A stretch of DNA of 42,180 nt from Basidiobolus meristosporus CBS 931.73 (GCA_002104905.1 MCFE01000721.1:1-42180), one strand, 5' to 3'. Positions 23,024 through 33,530 are shown, counted from the stretch's first letter. A program made the numbers and translations. The notes: a model not told the origin generated them from the sequence alone.

Positions 23024-24058
23024 ATACCAGAAAATCAAGAATGGAAGAATGCTATGCAGCAAATCCTGGCCCAGCAGCACCTGTTACTCCAGATCCTGAG
23101 TCAGCAGCAACAAGGAATGGCTGCCATGGCCTAGAACCAGCAAAACCCTGTTGAGAGCAACTTTAGTGCACAGGTCAACTGGTACCATGGTAGAGTCAAT
23201 GAAAACCTGGGACCTTGGCTCTTTCAGATTGAAGAAGCTTTTAAGGCTAAGGGAATTTCTCCAGAGTGCATGTTGCATGATGCAGCTTCTTAGATGCAGC
23301 TTTACAGTGGTACAACAACACAATCAGGTCAGTCACCATGGTAGGATGCTCTACAATCTCAACCTGGGATGAGCTTGTGTAGTAAATTCAGGATGCTTTT
23401 GAGCCCCTACACCAGCAGACACTACTAAGAAGATGGTTGAAGACACTCAAACAGAAGGGAATAGTTCCAGAGTACATCTATGAATATAGATGTCTACTGG
23501 TGCAAATTAAAATATTCAACCCCCTGGATCAAGTTGAATACATTATTGATAGGTTTAAAGAAAGAACTTGCAAGGAAGTCAGCTACCAAGGACCTCAGGC
23601 TATTGCAGAAGCTATCAAGATTGCCATTGACTATAACTCTGCCATTTCTAGAGTTGGGAAGCCCACAATGACAAATCAGAGAAGCTATAATCACTATAAA
23701 AGAAGACAATTAGAAGCAGTACCAATGAAAATTGACACTATAGGCAAAATCCCACCTCAGAAGAATGTAAGAATAAAGGACTTGCTTTGATTGCCACCAG
23801 CAAGGACATACTGCAAAGTACCACCCTCAGAAAGAAATTAGACACCAGTCAATAAGAACCTTCAACCATATTGAAGCCCTTAAGCAAAGTGACATGGGGG
23901 AAGAGCTTGAAGAAGACTCAGAACCCACCTTCCATATGACAGAAGAATACCTATCCCAAAAGACCTCAAACTCAGAAAGGCTATCATACTGAATGGAGTA
24001 ATCAATGGAGTACCTGCCAAAATCATGATTGACTCAGAATCATAACACAAGTACATGT
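23024..24058 (+). pseudogene. Gag and protease start of Ga
   Basis: This region is collinear with Gb 32209-33250. The start codon position is ATA (23024-23026) where Gb has ATG. The Gln-rich N-terminus, capsid-like region (PEYIYEYRCLLVQIK near 23470) and zinc-knuckle region (DCHQQGHTAKYHPQ near 23790, one Cys lost) are recognisable. The protease motif near 24030 reads MIDSES, with Glu where a Gly is usual. Multiple stops and frameshifts are present. Confidence 0.75.
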
Positions 24059-24404
24059 TGTCGGTTATTACTGACTGTATTTGGTGAGTGGGAGGGCTTG
24101 TAGGTCAAGTCAGTACCACTTGGTTCAGAATAGCTTCTGATAGAAGGTAGCAATGTAATAAAGACTTGTGTTTATTCCGTCCAAAATCCTCTTGTCCTCT
24201 CACTTGGGGGCTTAGATAATAGACAATGTGTTATAAAATAGGGGTGTCAGCACCTTCCTGTTATGGTAAGTGTTCTAACTAGATAAGGGCAGGGATAGGA
24301 GGGAGGGTGCATAGGGGAATTATAGGGAGGATACTGGGGGACTTTGGGTAGGACTCTGGGGAGAACTCTTGGGCAATGAGTGGGTACTGCATTTAGTACT
24401 CACA
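24059..24404 (+). mobile_element. Solo LTR of a third retrotransposon family (346 bp)
   Basis: Its ends are TGTCGGTTATTACTG and AGTACTCACA, flanked by CATGT on both sides (24054-24058 and 24405-24409). It interrupts the Ga protease region: the flanks GTACATGT and CATGTCAGAGC rejoin to match Gc. A second copy is at 28295-28666. I found no coding part of this family in the window. Confidence 0.85.
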
Positions 24405-25710
24405 CATGTCAGAGCAATTTGCCTTGAAAGCTGGAATCAATTTGGAGCCCACCAAATCAACTTCAGTCTCAGCAGCTGATGAGAACTCTCACATAATCAA
24501 CCCTACTACTCAGCTAGTAAGAATGATGATCAATGACAATGAAGAAGACCTACAAAACTATATATCTGGGAACTGCATGTTTGACCTTTTACTTGCAAAA
24601 AACCTTGCTATTTTTTTGTAATCCATCAATCAACTGGAGAATCTATGCTGCTCAGAGCCAGAAGGAGAACAAGACCTATGAGCTATTACCTGCCACACTG
24701 AATTTTAACTTGGTCAATCCCAGTGTGTGTGAAACAAGTGAATGGAGCAAGACACAATTCTGTAGGGCACTTAGAAAAGGTACCCAGATGTTCTTCATGG
24801 CAGCATTACAGGAGGATTCCTCTACTCCAGCACCCCAGATGATCCAGACTCTTTTGAGGAAATATTCAGACATATTTCCAGATGACCTTGTAAGCCAACC
24901 CTCACTTAGAGACATGGATCATGCCATTGACACAGAAGATAGCCCCCTAGTGAGTAAGATGCCATACAGAATGAGTCCTTTGGAGTTGGAAGAGATAAAG
25001 AGACAAATAAATCAGTTATTGGAGCAGGGATACATCAAACCTGGCAAGTCACTGTGGGGATCACCAGTATATTTTGTGAAAAAAATGGATGGAACATGTA
25101 GTATGTGCAGTGAATAAAGAGCCCTCAACTCAGTTCCTGACAAATAGGTACCCCATACCTTGTATTGATGAGCTCTTGGACCAACTCAATGGAGGCACTA
25201 TATCCAGCAAGATTGGCCTGGTGTCAGGATACAACTAGATTAGGGTGAGACCAGAAGATATCCCTAAGACAGCATTCAGAACAAGACATGAACATTACAA
25301 GTACTTAGTCATGAGCTTGGCCTTATCAATGCCCCTGCAACATACATGTCATTAATGCAGATAGCCTTCAATAAATACTTAAATATGTTTGTGGTAATCT
25401 ACCTGGATGACATATTGATATACAGCAAGACAGAAGAGGACTACTTGGTGCACATTAAAAGGTCTTCAGGAAGCTAAGAGAGAACAAGAAACATGGCAAG
25501 CTATCAAAGTGTGAATTCTTGAGGAACACATTGAATACCTTCAACACATAGCAACTGGCACAGGAGTGATATTAGACCCCAAGAAGGTTGAAGTCATGAA
25601 GAATCTGACACAGCCATATATCATATCAGAACTTAGATCACTCCTTGAAATGGCTTTCTATTATTGAGATTTGTCAAATCCTATGCAAATAGTACAGCCC
25701 ATTAACTAAG
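24405..25710 (+). pseudogene. Protease end and reverse transcriptase of Ga
   Basis: From SEQFALKAGIN the reading passes to the protease-RT linker (ELLPATLNFNLVNPSVCETS near 24680). RT then follows with HAIDTEDSPLVSKMPYRMSP near 24930, LLEQGYIKP near 25020, YLDDILIYS near 25405 and further degraded blocks. The linker runs without a break into RT, showing that the ancestral frame was continuous here. Stops begin at 25115. Confidence 0.75.
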
Positions 25711-26561
25711 TGCAGCTGTTGGATATTAGTACCAATTGACCATGTCACTAAATGACCAGTGGCTAAAGCTGTACCTGTAGCCAGTAAACAAGGGGTTACA
25801 TGCTTCAGCTACCATAAGATCCTTATGAAGTTTGGATGACCTGTGGAAACATTGTTTGATAGAGGAGCAAGCTTTATGGCTAGAACATTGTAATCTTGCC
25901 TGGAAATGTGCCAGATCAAACACTTGAAAAACTCAGCATATCACCCTAGAATCTATGGTGTCACTGAGCATTAAATGGATTATTTGGAAAAATGCTGACC
26001 AAGTCTGAAAATAGAGCTGTAAGTGGATAGGACAAGTATATAAGCTAAGCACTCACTGCCTGCAGAGTCAGAGTGCATAATCCCACCCAATAATTGCCAT
26101 TTTACTTAGTGTATGGATGTGAACCCAGAATCACAAGAGATCTCACACAGCCAAAGTTTACAGATGCCTTAGATGATGATCTCAGTCAGAAAAGTAGACA
26201 CCAGGAACTGGAACAATGATGTTAAAAGGCACAGGCCAAAGTATGTCAAAGTGCAGAAAGGATGAAGCAGAGATTTGATAAGACTATATCACCAGAAGCA
26301 TTGACAGTTGGGAAGTTTGTATTGCTGAGAAACAAAATCTGGAAGATATTTGAGACACAATGAACAGGACCACTCAAGATCCCCATTGAATGTCCATTTG
26401 CAACTCACAACTGGTGGACAAGCAAGAGAATATCTGGGAGGATTTAGTTGATAAAGATAGAATCAAGCTTGCAAGACCTGATGACAATACTAAACCATTG
26501 AGATAACAGTATCACAAGAAAAGTGATTCAAAAGATCCCTGTCAACTTTAGAAGGGAGGTA
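25711..26561 (+). pseudogene. Integrase remnant of Ga
   Basis: After a deletion that removed the RT end, RNase H and the integrase zinc finger, the sequence resumes at the integrase core (LVPIDHVTK). It continues with LFDRGASFMARTL near 25855, which keeps the second catalytic Asp that is Asn in the other copies. The C-terminal GPY/F-type end and a polypurine tract (GAAGGGAGG) stand before the 3' LTR stub. Confidence 0.7.
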
Positions 26562-26845
26562 TGTTATGATTTACGGCTTGAGTATTTAAATGAGAACTTT
26601 ACCACAAAAAAAGACAAGCAGAAGCTGTGAAAATGGAAATAGATGCCATGCAGTAGAATCCTGGTTCAGAATAATGCAAGAAGAGAGGTGTTTGTTTCAG
26701 CCACCACAAGCATGGGCATAACTCAAAGTACTGCCCTCAGAGATGAGATGGACAGCAGTTGACAGGAACCTTCAATCATATTAAAGCTCAAGCACATAGT
26801 GAAGTGCAGGATTAACTTGAAGAAGACCTAGAACTCAAAATTTTT
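26562..26845 (+). repeat. 3' LTR stub joined to a gypsy gag fragment
   Basis: TGTTATGATTTACGGCTTGA starts an LTR that is lost after about 26600. From about 26605 the sequence matches gag of Gb at 32890-33115 (MEIDAMQ; zinc-knuckle region with FSHHKHGHNSKYCPQ). It is a separate gag fragment fused by deletion or recombination. Confidence 0.6.
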
Positions 26846-27117
26846 AAAAAAAATACAATAATATTCTAATATTTAAGATGTTGAACAATATTTTATAGCA
26901 TTATCAATAACCACAGCTTCTATCTCACAAATTTGTTTTTGTAATGTTGGATATACATCAAGTTTGGATACTATATGACAGGTGAAAAAGTCTTGCAAGC
27001 ACATGCTGTTTGCCTTTGGTTAAAGTTGATATATACAGTTAAACCGGCATACTATTTTGAGTAAATAAAAATTGGTTTAGACTGTAAAAATCTTTGGTGC
27101 ACCATATATTATATACT

Positions 27118-27849
27118 AGACTTGTTCTGTTGGATAGTGCCACATTGAGCCATGAGTGCCAAATGATGCCATAGTGTGCCAGGGAGGCCAAGTGAGCCTA
27201 CACTTGGCCACAGAGTGTGAAACATAGATCTGCATCTTCATGCAAAGCAGCCCATGTGTTTCACTTATTGTGATGAAGAAAATCCATTTTTTGACTTTTT
27301 TTTAGGTCAATGATGTGCAGGATGTGCAAGAGCACTAAAGGATTGAAGATATACATCTGGTACTCAATACCCATGGCACTCTGGATCTAGCTCCTGTGGC
27401 TTGTAACATGTCACAAAAATGCATGGCACTATCTTGGTCCACTGGTACTATCAGGCACTATATTTGGATATTAGCCCTAAAGTAAGATCAATACAAAGCA
27501 CTTATAGTGCAAAATAGTACCAGTGGACCAAGATAGTGCCATGCATTTTTGCGACATGTTACAAGCCAAAGGAGCTAGATTCAGAGTTCCATGGGTATTG
27601 AGTACCAGAGGTATATCTTCAATCCTTTAGTGCTCTTGCAAATCCTGCACAATATTGTTCCACAAAAAACCATCAAAAAATAGATTCTCTCCTGCATCAC
27701 AGGTGAAACACAGGGGATGCTTTGCATGAAGATGCAGATCTATGTTTCACTCTCTGTGGCCAAGTATAGGCTCACTTGGCCTCTCTGGCACACTATGGCA
27801 TCATTTGGCACTCATGGCTCAATGTGGCACTAGCCAACGGAACAAGTCC
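27118..27849. mobile_element. Palindromic MITE copy B (732 bp)
   Basis: Left arm 27118-27462, loop 27463-27502 (40 bp), right arm 27503-27849. The left end is AGACTTGTTC; the right end is GAACAAGTCC, with one change from CAAGTCT. ACT flanks both sides (27115-27117 and 27850-27852). It interrupts the GTPase gene and has no coding capacity. Confidence 0.85.
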
Positions 27850-28294
27850 ACTTGCTCTATAACATTATCATCATCTATGGGTGGAAATCTGACTGGTATC
27901 ATTGGAATACACTCATCATAATGTAAGCAAAGCTCATTTAAGTTCTTGGGATTATTTACCCATCTTTTGGTACCATCTGTTTTTATTACTACCCCATTTT
28001 TGTTAAATGCATTGCCAAGCAGTTGTTGTACAGATTTGAGTATATATTTATCTAAGTCAGTCATTTATCCAAATTGTGGTACAATACATATATAAAATGA
28101 TGTTGCTACACATCTTATAAAATTTACAACATCACATATAATTTTATTATAAATCAATTCATATAAACCTACAGTGATATACATTGTCAAACGCCTATCA
28201 GCATCATCAGCATCAAGTGTAATACATTGTAAAGTAACTAAATTTACTTTATCACCAATTGGGAATGGATTTTGTAAACCATCAATGTGTAATT

Positions 28295-28666
28295 TGTGGG
28301 TTATTACTGACTGTACTTGGTGAGTGGGACAGCTTGTAGGTCTAGTAAGTACCACTTGGTTTAGAATAGCTTCCAATAGAAGGTAGCAAGGTAATAAAGA
28401 CTTGAGTTTATCCTGTCCAAATCTTGTTGTGCTCTCACTTGGTTCAATTGGATATATATATCACTTGGAGGGGCTTAGATAATAGACAATGTGCTATAAA
28501 ATAGGGGTGTGAACACCTTCCTGTTTTGATAAGTGTTCAAATTAGATAAGGGCAGGAATAGGAGGGAGGACACATGGGGAATCATAGGGAGGATACTGGG
28601 GGACTTTTGGTAGGACTCTGGGGAGAACTTTTGGGCAATAAGTGGGTACAACATTTAGTATTCACA
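28295..28666 (+). mobile_element. Solo LTR of the third family, second copy (372 bp)
   Basis: It begins TGTGGGTTATTACTG and ends AGTATTCACA, with a perfect TAATT duplication at 28290-28294 and 28667-28671. It aligns with 24059-24404 and is longer by a short AT-rich block near 28445-28462. It sits between codons 30 and 31 of the GTPase gene. Confidence 0.88.
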
Positions 28667-28879
28667 TAATTGTCCTTGATATAACATAGATGCTACAGTA
28701 GATTTGCCTACACCAGTTTTTCCCAATGATATAATTTTTTGTCTTTGTTTTTCCATTATGTATACTAATTTACAATATATATTTACAAAAGGTGCATCAT
28801 TGAAATATGGTTTGTCATATATATTTATAATACATAAGGATTACATAAATTGACATGAATGCTATATTTCTGGGTAAAA

Positions 28880-29158
28880 GACAATTGAGTCCAAGTACAC
28901 AACATTAGGGCAATAGGCAATAGGGCTTTCATCAACAATATGGTAGAGTGTTTCATTCTGTACCATAGGTTTGCTGGCTGACCCTTGATAATCTTCTTGA
29001 TATCTACATTGATCCCAATTGGAATGTATTGGTCCTCCAAGTACTTTTGTAATTAGCCAGACCAATCTAATTCATGCATCAGGCTGCAATGAGCAACTTC
29101 TTCTAGTCTTGATAAGGGGTCAGTAACCATATTATTTCACCCAGGGCAGTCCTGGAAT
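28880..29158 (-). pseudogene. Ty3/gypsy RNase H-integrase linker fragment
   Basis: On the minus strand this aligns with about 40190-40440 of Gc: ADALSRL-like, then LEDQAIP-, DEDIKKII- and SPIAYCP-like blocks. It is an isolated fragment without LTRs, with frame changes. Confidence 0.65.
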
Positions 29159-29628
29159 AATAGACTATTTGGTATCATTAAGCAGCTTGCAATTTACTTA
29201 ACAAGTCTAGACTAGTCTTGGTCACTGTAGGACTAATTTACAGCCCTAACTTTGCCAGCTTCTTCAGATCTATGATCCTATGCCCTATGAAAAGTAATAT
29301 GGTCCCACAGGTGGTTCTAATTCAGATCAGCCATAAGGGTCCCATTGTGAGACCGTTATAATACCAGCAGCTTGGAATTAGTGACCCTTTTAACAATCTT
29401 ATAATGGAATCATAATGGTGTTTTGCTATATTTACTACCAAATAAAGGAATAAAGCTTGACAAGATTTGATTGGTGCTGTGATAGTAATTGCATGGTATT
29501 ATTGCGGTCTTTTTGCGCTCTACAGCTATTTTAAGTGTATCCAAACAGTCAGATATTAAATTATCTTATATGGCAAGAAACTTGACGGTATTTTGATGGC
29601 CTCTCAGCAAGACCCTGATGGCATTATA
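29159..29628. other. No recognised feature
   Basis: I see no long open frame or known repeat. It lies between a gypsy fragment and the divergent ORF pair. Confidence 0.35.
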
Positions 29629-29949
29629 TCAGCAGTATGACAGCCTACACCTGATTTGCTTAATGCTACCATACCAACTTACCAAATGGTATTTCCTTTT
29701 TCTCCCTTCCCTTGTGCAATTCATATACTCCACTGAAGAATCACCCCTCTGTATTGGCTTACCCACTACTACCTTAGTATTCCACATATAGTTTGAATCA
29801 AAAAAAACTATGGCCTCCTGCTTACTAACCTCTACAAATATGCACACCTGCTGCAATTGACATACTTCTATCACCTCAAATATACAGCTTTTTAGTGTAA
29901 TACTTGTTGCAAAAAACCTTGTATTGCTGGTAACATATACATCTTGCAA
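29629..29949 (-). CDS. Hypothetical ORF, 106 codons
   Basis: This minus-strand frame starts ATG at 29949 (MQDVYVTSNTRFFATSITL) and ends in two consecutive stops just left of 29631. A central hydrophobic, beta-like stretch (LQQVCIFVEVSKQEAIVFF) is followed by a basic patch, GRKRK, near residue 90. No membrane segment or domain is recognised. It diverges from the plus-strand ORF starting at 30010 with a 60-bp AT-rich spacer, so a shared promoter is possible. It could be a lone exon, part of an unknown transposon, or chance. Confidence 0.3.
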   Translation of the reverse strand: MQDVYVTSNTRFFATSITLKSCIFEVIEVCQLQQVCIFVEVSKQEAIVFFDSNYMWNTKVVVGKPIQRGDSSVEYMNCTREGRKRKYHLVSWYGSIKQIRCRLSYC

Positions 29950-30009
29950 ACATATGCCTGGTTGTTGCAGGAATGATTATGCATAAAATATACACAGTAT
30001 GGGCCAGAC

Positions 30010-30828
30010 ATGTCTGTTTGTGCCTCAACTTTGGGAACCAAAGAGATTTTGAATGAGTTTTTGCCTCAAATGGCTAATGTGTTAAGTGATATATTAGTTC
30101 AGCTCAGTGGCTTCCAAGAACAATATACACAGGAATCATTCAGCCAACAGTCCCAGAGTATCAGACCAAGGATAGGTGAATACCTTGAGGAATCAGAAGG
30201 TGAGCTTCAAGAGGAAGAATACAGAATGTAAGCAACAGTGTCTAGATTGCAAAAGCACTCCTTGCTGGATTTCTTACCATCCCTTGCAACTTCAGCTTGC
30301 TGGTGCACATCAGTTCTAACTATGCCAACACCCTTCACAAGGGTGCCCTGCATTGAGTCAACGCATGCCAGGTTAACACACAGGCTTCAGAGCAAAACTT
30401 CCAGAGCTCACCATACTGCTCATTTAGACATGAGTCCATTGGAGCGGGCCAAGCTGTGTCAACAAGCAGCATCACATCAAACTCAGCCAAGAGCCATGCC
30501 AGAGCTTCAAGTTGCACCTTTACATGCCATGACATCTGACCATCAGCAAGTTTCTTCCGGTGAACTGACTGATGATGACCCACATGAAGTGCCTCCACCA
30601 CTAGAGCCTTTGACAAGTAAAAGAATGCGTCAGCATGTAGCACTCCAGGCCAGCTCAGTAGCATCAGCTGGAGCAAGTAAGTGTGGCCAAGCTGCAGCAT
30701 TTCACTCATCAACCAGGAGGCAAAATACTGACTACAAATACACAAGTAGCCAAGAGGATAGTCAGCAAGGAAGTAGCTTAGGTGTGCAAAGTGAATCACT
30801 ACCAAATACTTCATTAGTAACCCTGTGA
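30010..30828 (+). CDS. Hypothetical Ser/Gln-rich ORF with one internal stop
   Basis: ATG at 30010 opens a frame that runs 73 codons to TAA at 30229-30231, then continues open in the same frame to 30828, about 272 codons in all. The first part is acidic near its end (EYLEESEGELQEEEY). The second part looks disordered and rich in Ser, Gln, Ala and His (SSVASAGASK, TSSQEDSQQGSS). The stop lies in GTAAGC, a good 5' splice-site motif, so a short intron is an alternative to a nonsense mutation. A length that keeps the frame would need an AAG acceptor near 30341, with CTAAC at 30316-30320 as a possible branch site. A 202-codon frame on the other strand (30943-30335) overlaps it. No family is recognised. 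Confidence 0.35.
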
Positions 30829-31584
30829 GAAAAAAACCTATGAGAAGATGAAGCAATTGCATTGAATTACTATTATTTGTCATGATCCAAATAGCACATT
30901 TTTTTATGCAATCCAAATCAAGCCATTGCAAATCAGCGATCACTAAATTTTTGATATAAGTAACATCAAGGTTGTCTCACATTTGAAACAGAACCCCTAA
31001 AAAAACACTCTGCATATAAATATATCATCTGTTGCCCCAGTGCAGATACTAGATCTGTCTTGCATCTATTTGATTGGTTGTGTGCTAGCTATAACACCTT
31101 GTCCAATCACTAGGATCAGGGATTTACTTGCTTAATGGGCAAAATGGGATATTTGATGGCAAATCAGGTAGCTAGTGTATTGGTCAAAGAGCCAATTGGG
31201 GGCTGACAGCTTCAGGATTCTTTAGGACCAATTAACTGCTGAGATACCATCCAATTGGATTGATGGTAACCAAGATGGTAAGTATCAGTATAACCCATAG
31301 TGTGATGTGCATTTATTTCCATTTACATGAAAGAAACATATTCAAATACCAGATTTTACCTATCATTATAGCGGTATCCAATTGCACATGTGATGCAACA
31401 TTACATGTTGGCACAATCATCCGTGCCAACCTCATTGTGTCAGATTGTGCCATAGTGTGCAAGATTATCCCATGCAGTGTAAGATTGTTCAAGAGCAATC
31501 CTGCCTACTGGTAGCTATAATATAGCACCTGGTTGCTCTTAGAGACTGTGGATTGCGCCATGCACCCTGGCAAAATACAATGGA
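30829..31584. other. No recognised feature
   Basis: There is no recognisable gene. A stretch near 31400-31570 has several short ATTGTGCC-like and GGCACAAT-like words that faintly recall the MITE arms, but I could not align them. Confidence 0.35.
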
Positions 31585-31782
31585 ACAAGTAAGTTATGTA
31601 GCATTTAATTGAATAATAATGATGCAATTAAATGGGTCATCAGCCACTACCTAGATTGGGAAATACAATTAGTCAGCAGTTGATAAGGTAAAATGATAAT
31701 AAGCAGCTGCTGGAGCATTAATAGAGTCCAGTTCCAGTTTTGGCAGGTACAATACTAGCTAAAATTCCTTTTCCTCTACAAC
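31585..31782 (+). repeat. Older gypsy LTR, left part, interrupted by Gb
   Basis: The segment aligns with the second half of the gypsy LTR and runs to CCTCTACAAC at 31782, where Gb begins. The last 23 bp of the same LTR (CAACTCTATC...GTAATA) reappear at 36941-36963 after Gb. CAAC is present on both sides as the target duplication. Confidence 0.7.
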
Positions 31783-32150
31783 TGTTATGATCTGCTGCTT
31801 GAATGTCTAAGTTAGATCAGTTTTTAGTCAAATCAATTAGTATATGTTTAGGTTATCAGTATATCAGTATTATCTATGAAATCAGTAGCATTAGTCAGCA
31901 AATGAATCAGCAGATCCTTATCAGACAGAAATAGATATATTAAGTAGGATCTTATTGGGTGATGATGATGCAATCAAATGAGTCATCAGTCACAACCTAC
32001 ATTAGGAAATACAATTAGTCAGCAATTGATCTGGCAAAATGTATATAAGGAGCTGCTGGAACCTCAATAAAAATCAGTTCAAGTTTTAGTGAATACAATA
32101 CTAGCTAAACTCCCTATTCCTCTACAACTCTTATACCAAGACTTGTAACA
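31783..32150 (+). repeat. 5' LTR of Gb (368 bp)
   Basis: The ends are TGTTATGATCTGC and GACTTGTAACA. TATATAAG at 32042-32049 and AATAAA at 32066-32071 form a likely promoter and polyadenylation signal. Confidence 0.88.
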
Positions 32151-32164
32151 TTGGTAGCAGCAAT
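32151..32164 (+). other. Primer-binding site of Gb
   Basis: TTGGTAGCAGC follows the LTR. TGGTAGC complements a tRNA 3' end of GCUACCA, as in yeast initiator tRNA-Met; the following bases match only partly. This family therefore appears to prime from a tRNA 3' end, unlike the copia family in the same window. Confidence 0.45.
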
Positions 32165-32208
32165 AACCAGAAACCTCCCCCCTGAAGAAAGAAGAAACCA
32201 CCCTCAAG

Positions 32209-33530
32209 ATGTCGGAAAATCAAGAATGGAAGAATGCCATGCAGCAAATCCTGGCCCAACAGCAACAGTTACTCCAGATCCTCAGCCAACAGCAACAAGG
32301 AATGACTACCATGGCTCAGAACCAGCAAAGCCCTGTTAAGAGCAACTTTAGTGTGAAGGTCAACCGGTACCATGGCAGAGTCAATGAAAACCTGGGAACT
32401 TGGCTCTTTCAGATTGAAGAAGCTTTTAAAGCCAAAGGAATTGCTCCAGAAAGCAAGTTGCATTATGCAGCTTCTTACCTGGCAGATGCAGCTTTACAGT
32501 GGTACCATAACAAGATCAGGTCAGCCACTATGATGGGATGCTCTACAATCTCTACCTGGGATGAGTTTGTGTCGGAAATTCAGGATGCTTTTGAACCTCC
32601 ACACCAGCAGACACTACTAAGAAGGAAGTTAAAGACACTCAGACAGAAAGGAATGGTGCAAGAATACATATATGAGTACAGATGTCTACTTGGACAAATT
32701 GAAAGAATGGACCCCTTATATCAAGTTGAATACTTTATTGATGGGTTGAAAGAAAGAACTTGCGAGGAAGTGAATTACCAAAGACCTCAGACTATTGAAG
32801 AAGTCATCAAGATTGCCATTGACTATGACTCAGCTATGTTTGGAGCTGGGAAGCCTACAGTGACTAATCAGAAAGGCTACAATCATTATGAAAGAAGACA
32901 ATCAGAAGCAGTACCAATGGAAATAGATGCTATGCAGAAGAATCCTACCTCAGAAGAATGTAAGAAGAAAGGACTTTGCTTCAATTGCCACCAGCAAGGA
33001 CATATTGCAAAGTACTGCCCTCAGAGAAGAAATGGACACCAGCCAACAAGAACCTTCAACCATATTGAGTCCCATGAACACAGTAATGTGGAAGATGAGC
33101 TTGAAGAAGACTCGGAACTCACCTTCCATATGACAGAAGAGTACTTGTCCCAAATGACCTCAAACTCAGGGAAGTTATTGTACTTGAATGGAGTAATCAA
33201 TGGAGTACCTGCCAAGATCATGATTGACTCAGAAGCATTGCATGAGTACATGTTGGAGCAATTTGCCTTGAAAGCTGGAATCAACTCGGAGCCTACCAAA
33301 TCAACTTCAGTCTCCACAGCTGATGGGAACTCTCACATAATCAACAATATTACCCAGCCAGTAAGAATGAAGATCAATGACTATGAAGAAGACCTACAGG
33401 CTTATATATTTGGGAACTGCAAGTTTGACCTTGTACTTGGAAAAACCTGGCTATTTTGTCGTAATCCATCAATCAACTGGAGAACCCATGCTACTCAGAT
33501 CCAAAAAGACATCAAGACCTATGAGATATT
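32209..33530 (+). CDS. Gb gag-protease (interrupted by MITE C)
   Basis: ATG at 32209 opens 441 codons of gag-protease before the MITE; the frame then runs into the MITE and stops after DLFRWIVPH at 33561. The N-terminus is Gln-rich (residues 13-40), likely coiled or disordered. The capsid-like core covers about residues 45-205 (WLFQIEEAF, LQWYHN). A CX2CX4HX4C knuckle has Cys257, Cys260, His265 and Cys270. An acidic stretch lies near 292-303. The protease active site is MIDSEAL with Asp340, where aspartic proteases of this class normally have DSG or DTG; Glu342 replaces the Gly. The gene would have continued into RT, as Ga shows. It is open but truncated, and the protease is probably inactive. 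Confidence 0.8.

Larger units (their letters stand above)
22603..26600 (+). mobile_element. Ty3/gypsy element Ga, decayed
   Basis: The element has a 5' LTR at 22603-22967, gag-protease remnants, a solo LTR of another family inserted at 24059-24404, protease and reverse-transcriptase remnants, a deletion of about 0.95 kb near 25711, integrase, and only the first 40 or so bases of a 3' LTR from 26562. It is older than Gb and Gc by its number of lesions. Confidence 0.8.
26873..28756 (-). pseudogene. P-loop GTPase gene (AIG1-like) broken by a MITE and a solo LTR
   Basis: Exon-like pieces lie at 28756-28667, 28289-27850 and 27114-26873. The first 30 codons start MEKQRQKIISL and carry the Walker A motif GKTGVGKST. 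Removing the LTR at 28295-28666 and one TAATT copy joins GQL to HIDGLQNPFPIGDK in frame. Removing the MITE at 27118-27849 and one ACT copy joins VIEQ to VYNIWCTKDF in frame. YITVGLYE near 28180 resembles the G3 motif DTxGL with Asp replaced by Ile. There is an in-frame TAA at 28065-28067, a stop near 27047 and a frame change before the C-terminal piece ending at 26873. Total length would be about 255 codons, suiting a small AIG1/IRG-type GTPase. The family call is inferred from the P-loop style only. The gene is visibly more AT-rich than the elements around it. Confidence 0.55.

Noticed and set aside
30228-30295. A 68-base intron from GTAAGC to the TTCAG at 30295
   Set aside because: Joining there shifts the reading to a frame that meets a stop within about 20 codons.
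30335-30943. 202-codon minus-strand open frame
   Set aside because: It overlaps the plus-strand frame at 30238-30828 almost completely and has an odd Leu/His/Trp-rich make-up typical of the antisense of a Gln/Ser-rich frame. I kept the plus-strand reading, with low confidence.
31380-31580. Possible fourth, diverged palindromic MITE (short GTGCC and GGCAC words, GGAACAAGT near 31582)
   Set aside because: The words do not align in order with the arms, there is no left terminus, and no target duplication could be found.
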